Positions 29,101-30,005 of a DNA stretch of 30,005 nucleotides are shown piece by piece. Location of the stretch: positions 1 to 30,005 of the forward strand of contig JBIQID010000022.1 in the NCBI GenBank assembly GCA_044508215.1, written 5' to 3'. The notes below the pieces were generated by a model. It searched no databases. It worked only from the letters and a program-made list of their open reading frames with translations, and was not told the DNA's origin. Made by a program: the position numbers and the translations under genes. Within the stretch, counting starts at the first letter, position 1. Every line of letters begins with the position of its first letter. This DNA comes from JAEZFI01 sp044508215. GTDB taxonomy: Bacteria; Actinomycetota; Acidimicrobiia; Acidimicrobiales; Microtrichaceae.

Positions 29101-29861
29101 CGGAACGACTGCTGGTCCGGGGCCTGGCGAAGGGCTTCGTCGACGGCCGGGCTCGCCGCGAGGTGCTGTCCACGGTCGACCTCGAGGTCGCTCCGGGCGA
29201 GATGGTGGCGGTCATGGGGCCGTCGGGATCGGGCAAGTCGACCCTGCTCCACCTGGTGGCAGGCCTCGACCGACCTGACGCCGGACGGATCCAGGTGGAC
29301 GGCGTGCACCTCGGAGCCCTCGACGCGAAGGGGCTCGCCGAGCTGCGCCGGCAGAAGGTCGGGTACGTCGAGCAGCGGCTCAACCTGATCGCGGCGTTGA
29401 CGGCGATCGAGAACGTGATGCTGCCGCTCGAGCTCGACGGCAGGGGTACGAGGGCGGCCCGCCTGGAGGCGATGGAGGCACTCGACTCGGTCGACGTGGC
29501 CGAACTGGCCACCACGCCGGCGGACCGCCTCTCCGGCGGCGAGCAGCAGCGGGTCGCCATCGCTCGGGCGCTCGTCGGCGGGCGAGGGCTGCTGCTGGCC
29601 GACGAGCCGACCGCCGCCCTCGACTCGATGAACGGGGAGAACGTGATGCGCCTGCTGCGCCGGCGGTGCGACGACGACGGTGTGGCGGTCCTGCTCTCCA
29701 CGCACGACGCGTCGCACGCTGCCTGGGCTGACCGCGTGCTGTTCCTCCGCGACGGCTCGATCATCGACGAGGCCGTCCCGGCCCACGACCAGGTCTCCGA
29801 GGCGGCGGATGCGTGGGCCGACGATCCCGACGCCACCGACGAAGAGGGCGCGTACCGGTGA
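29097..29861 (+). CDS. ABC transporter ATP-binding protein (LolD/MacB type)
   Basis: This 254-residue ATPase has a complete set of motifs: Walker A GPSGSGKST (41-49), Q-loop YVEQRLNL, signature LSGGEQQRVAIARAL, Walker B LLLADEPTAALD and the H-loop LLSTHD. Its relatives pair with FtsX-domain permeases of the MacB/LolCDE type. GGAG lies 8 nt before the ATG, which overlaps the PadR stop; its own stop overlaps the permease start (GTGA). The acidic C-terminal tail (about 25 residues) is extra to the family core. It would power export or extraction of a lipophilic or peptide substrate under PadR control. Confidence 0.95.
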   Translation: MTERLLVRGLAKGFVDGRARREVLSTVDLEVAPGEMVAVMGPSGSGKSTLLHLVAGLDRPDAGRIQVDGVHLGALDAKGLAELRRQKVGYVEQRLNLIAALTAIENVMLPLELDGRGTRAARLEAMEALDSVDVAELATTPADRLSGGEQQRVAIARALVGGRGLLLADEPTAALDSMNGENVMRLLRRRCDDDGVAVLLSTHDASHAAWADRVLFLRDGSIIDEAVPAHDQVSEAADAWADDPDATDEEGAYR

Positions 29862-30005
29862 GCGCGATCCTGCGGCTCGCTCGCCGGAACGTCCGGCGAA
29901 ACCCCGGCCGCAGCGCGGTCGTGGTGGCGCTCGTGGCGCTCCCGGTCGCGGCGCTGTCGTTCGGTGTGCTGTTCGTCGGGTTGTGGACCAGCTCCGACGA
30001 GGAGC
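29858..30005 (+). CDS. FtsX-like ABC permease, cut by the window end
   Basis: Only the first 49 residues are present. They show a basic N-terminus (LRLARRNVRRNPGRSA) followed by a first membrane helix (VVVALVALPVAALSFGVLFV), the usual start of an FtsX/MacB-type permease. GTG 29858 overlaps the ATPase stop by four bases. It completes the PadR-ABC operon; the large outer domain and remaining helices lie outside the window. Confidence 0.85.
   Translation, partial: MSAILRLARRNVRRNPGRSAVVVALVALPVAALSFGVLFVGLWTSSDEE

Noticed and set aside
1..30005. tRNA, rRNA, insertion sequences or attachment sites
   Set aside because: Read by eye on both strands; no cloverleaf with a TTCRANYC-type arm, no rRNA core and no transposase motif was seen.

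Overview
The window is high-GC DNA (about 70% by eye) from an actinobacterium, most likely class Acidimicrobiia. The lineage is inferred from content rather than a marker gene: F420-type luciferase-like oxidoreductases, a DUF222/HNH protein, DUF2332 and DUF1023 proteins, a homologue of the mycothiol-dependent nitroreductase Rv2466c, an MmpL transporter, and many acyl-CoA/lipid catabolism genes. Two runs of exactly 100 N (6550-6649 and 24571-24670) mark scaffold gaps of unknown true length, so this is a draft or metagenome assembly. Each gap interrupts genes.

Layout. 1-3.9 kb: DUF222/HNH protein, an aldehyde dehydrogenase (minus) behind a KstR-like palindrome, a small coiled-coil protein and a zinc-ribbon protein. 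4-8.5 kb, mostly minus: amidohydrolase, DUF5658 membrane protein, SDR and EthD-like proteins split by the first gap, a cyclic-nucleotide-binding protein (plus) and a luciferase-like monooxygenase. 8.6-11.2 kb: DUF2332 protein, a lone clpP, and a divergent SRPBCC-ArsR pair. 11.2-16.6 kb: two paralogous membrane glycosyltransferase-like proteins that overlap tail to tail, a DUF1023 hydrolase, a DsbA-like protein and a TetR regulator. 16.6-20.7 kb, plus: MmpL transporter, enoyl-CoA hydratase-like protein and a 2,4-dienoyl-CoA-reductase-like SDR. 20.7-24.4 kb, minus: one coupled operon of acyl-CoA ligase, luciferase-like oxidoreductase, TetR and a membrane protein. 24.4-27.1 kb, minus: CopC/CopD and YcnI-type copper proteins. 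27.1-28.3 kb, minus: a CoA transferase. 28.5 kb to the end, plus: PadR regulator, ABC ATPase and the start of an FtsX-like permease.

How it fits together. The clearest theme is local acyl-CoA metabolism under TetR-type control. A palindrome CTGAC-N5-GTCAG lies at three places: over the start of the acyl-CoA ligase operon that itself encodes a TetR protein, upstream of the amidohydrolase, and in the CoA-transferase promoter. I read this as a small regulon. Other regulator/target pairs with visible dyad sites are ArsR-SRPBCC with clpP, TetR with MmpL, and PadR with its ABC exporter. Several genes look leaderless: a TANNNT -10 box lies 6-8 nt before the start codon.

I found no tRNA, rRNA, CRISPR array, insertion sequence or recognised defence island. 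Most of the window looks like ordinary chromosome; the interest is mainly in regulatory DNA and a few active-site departures.
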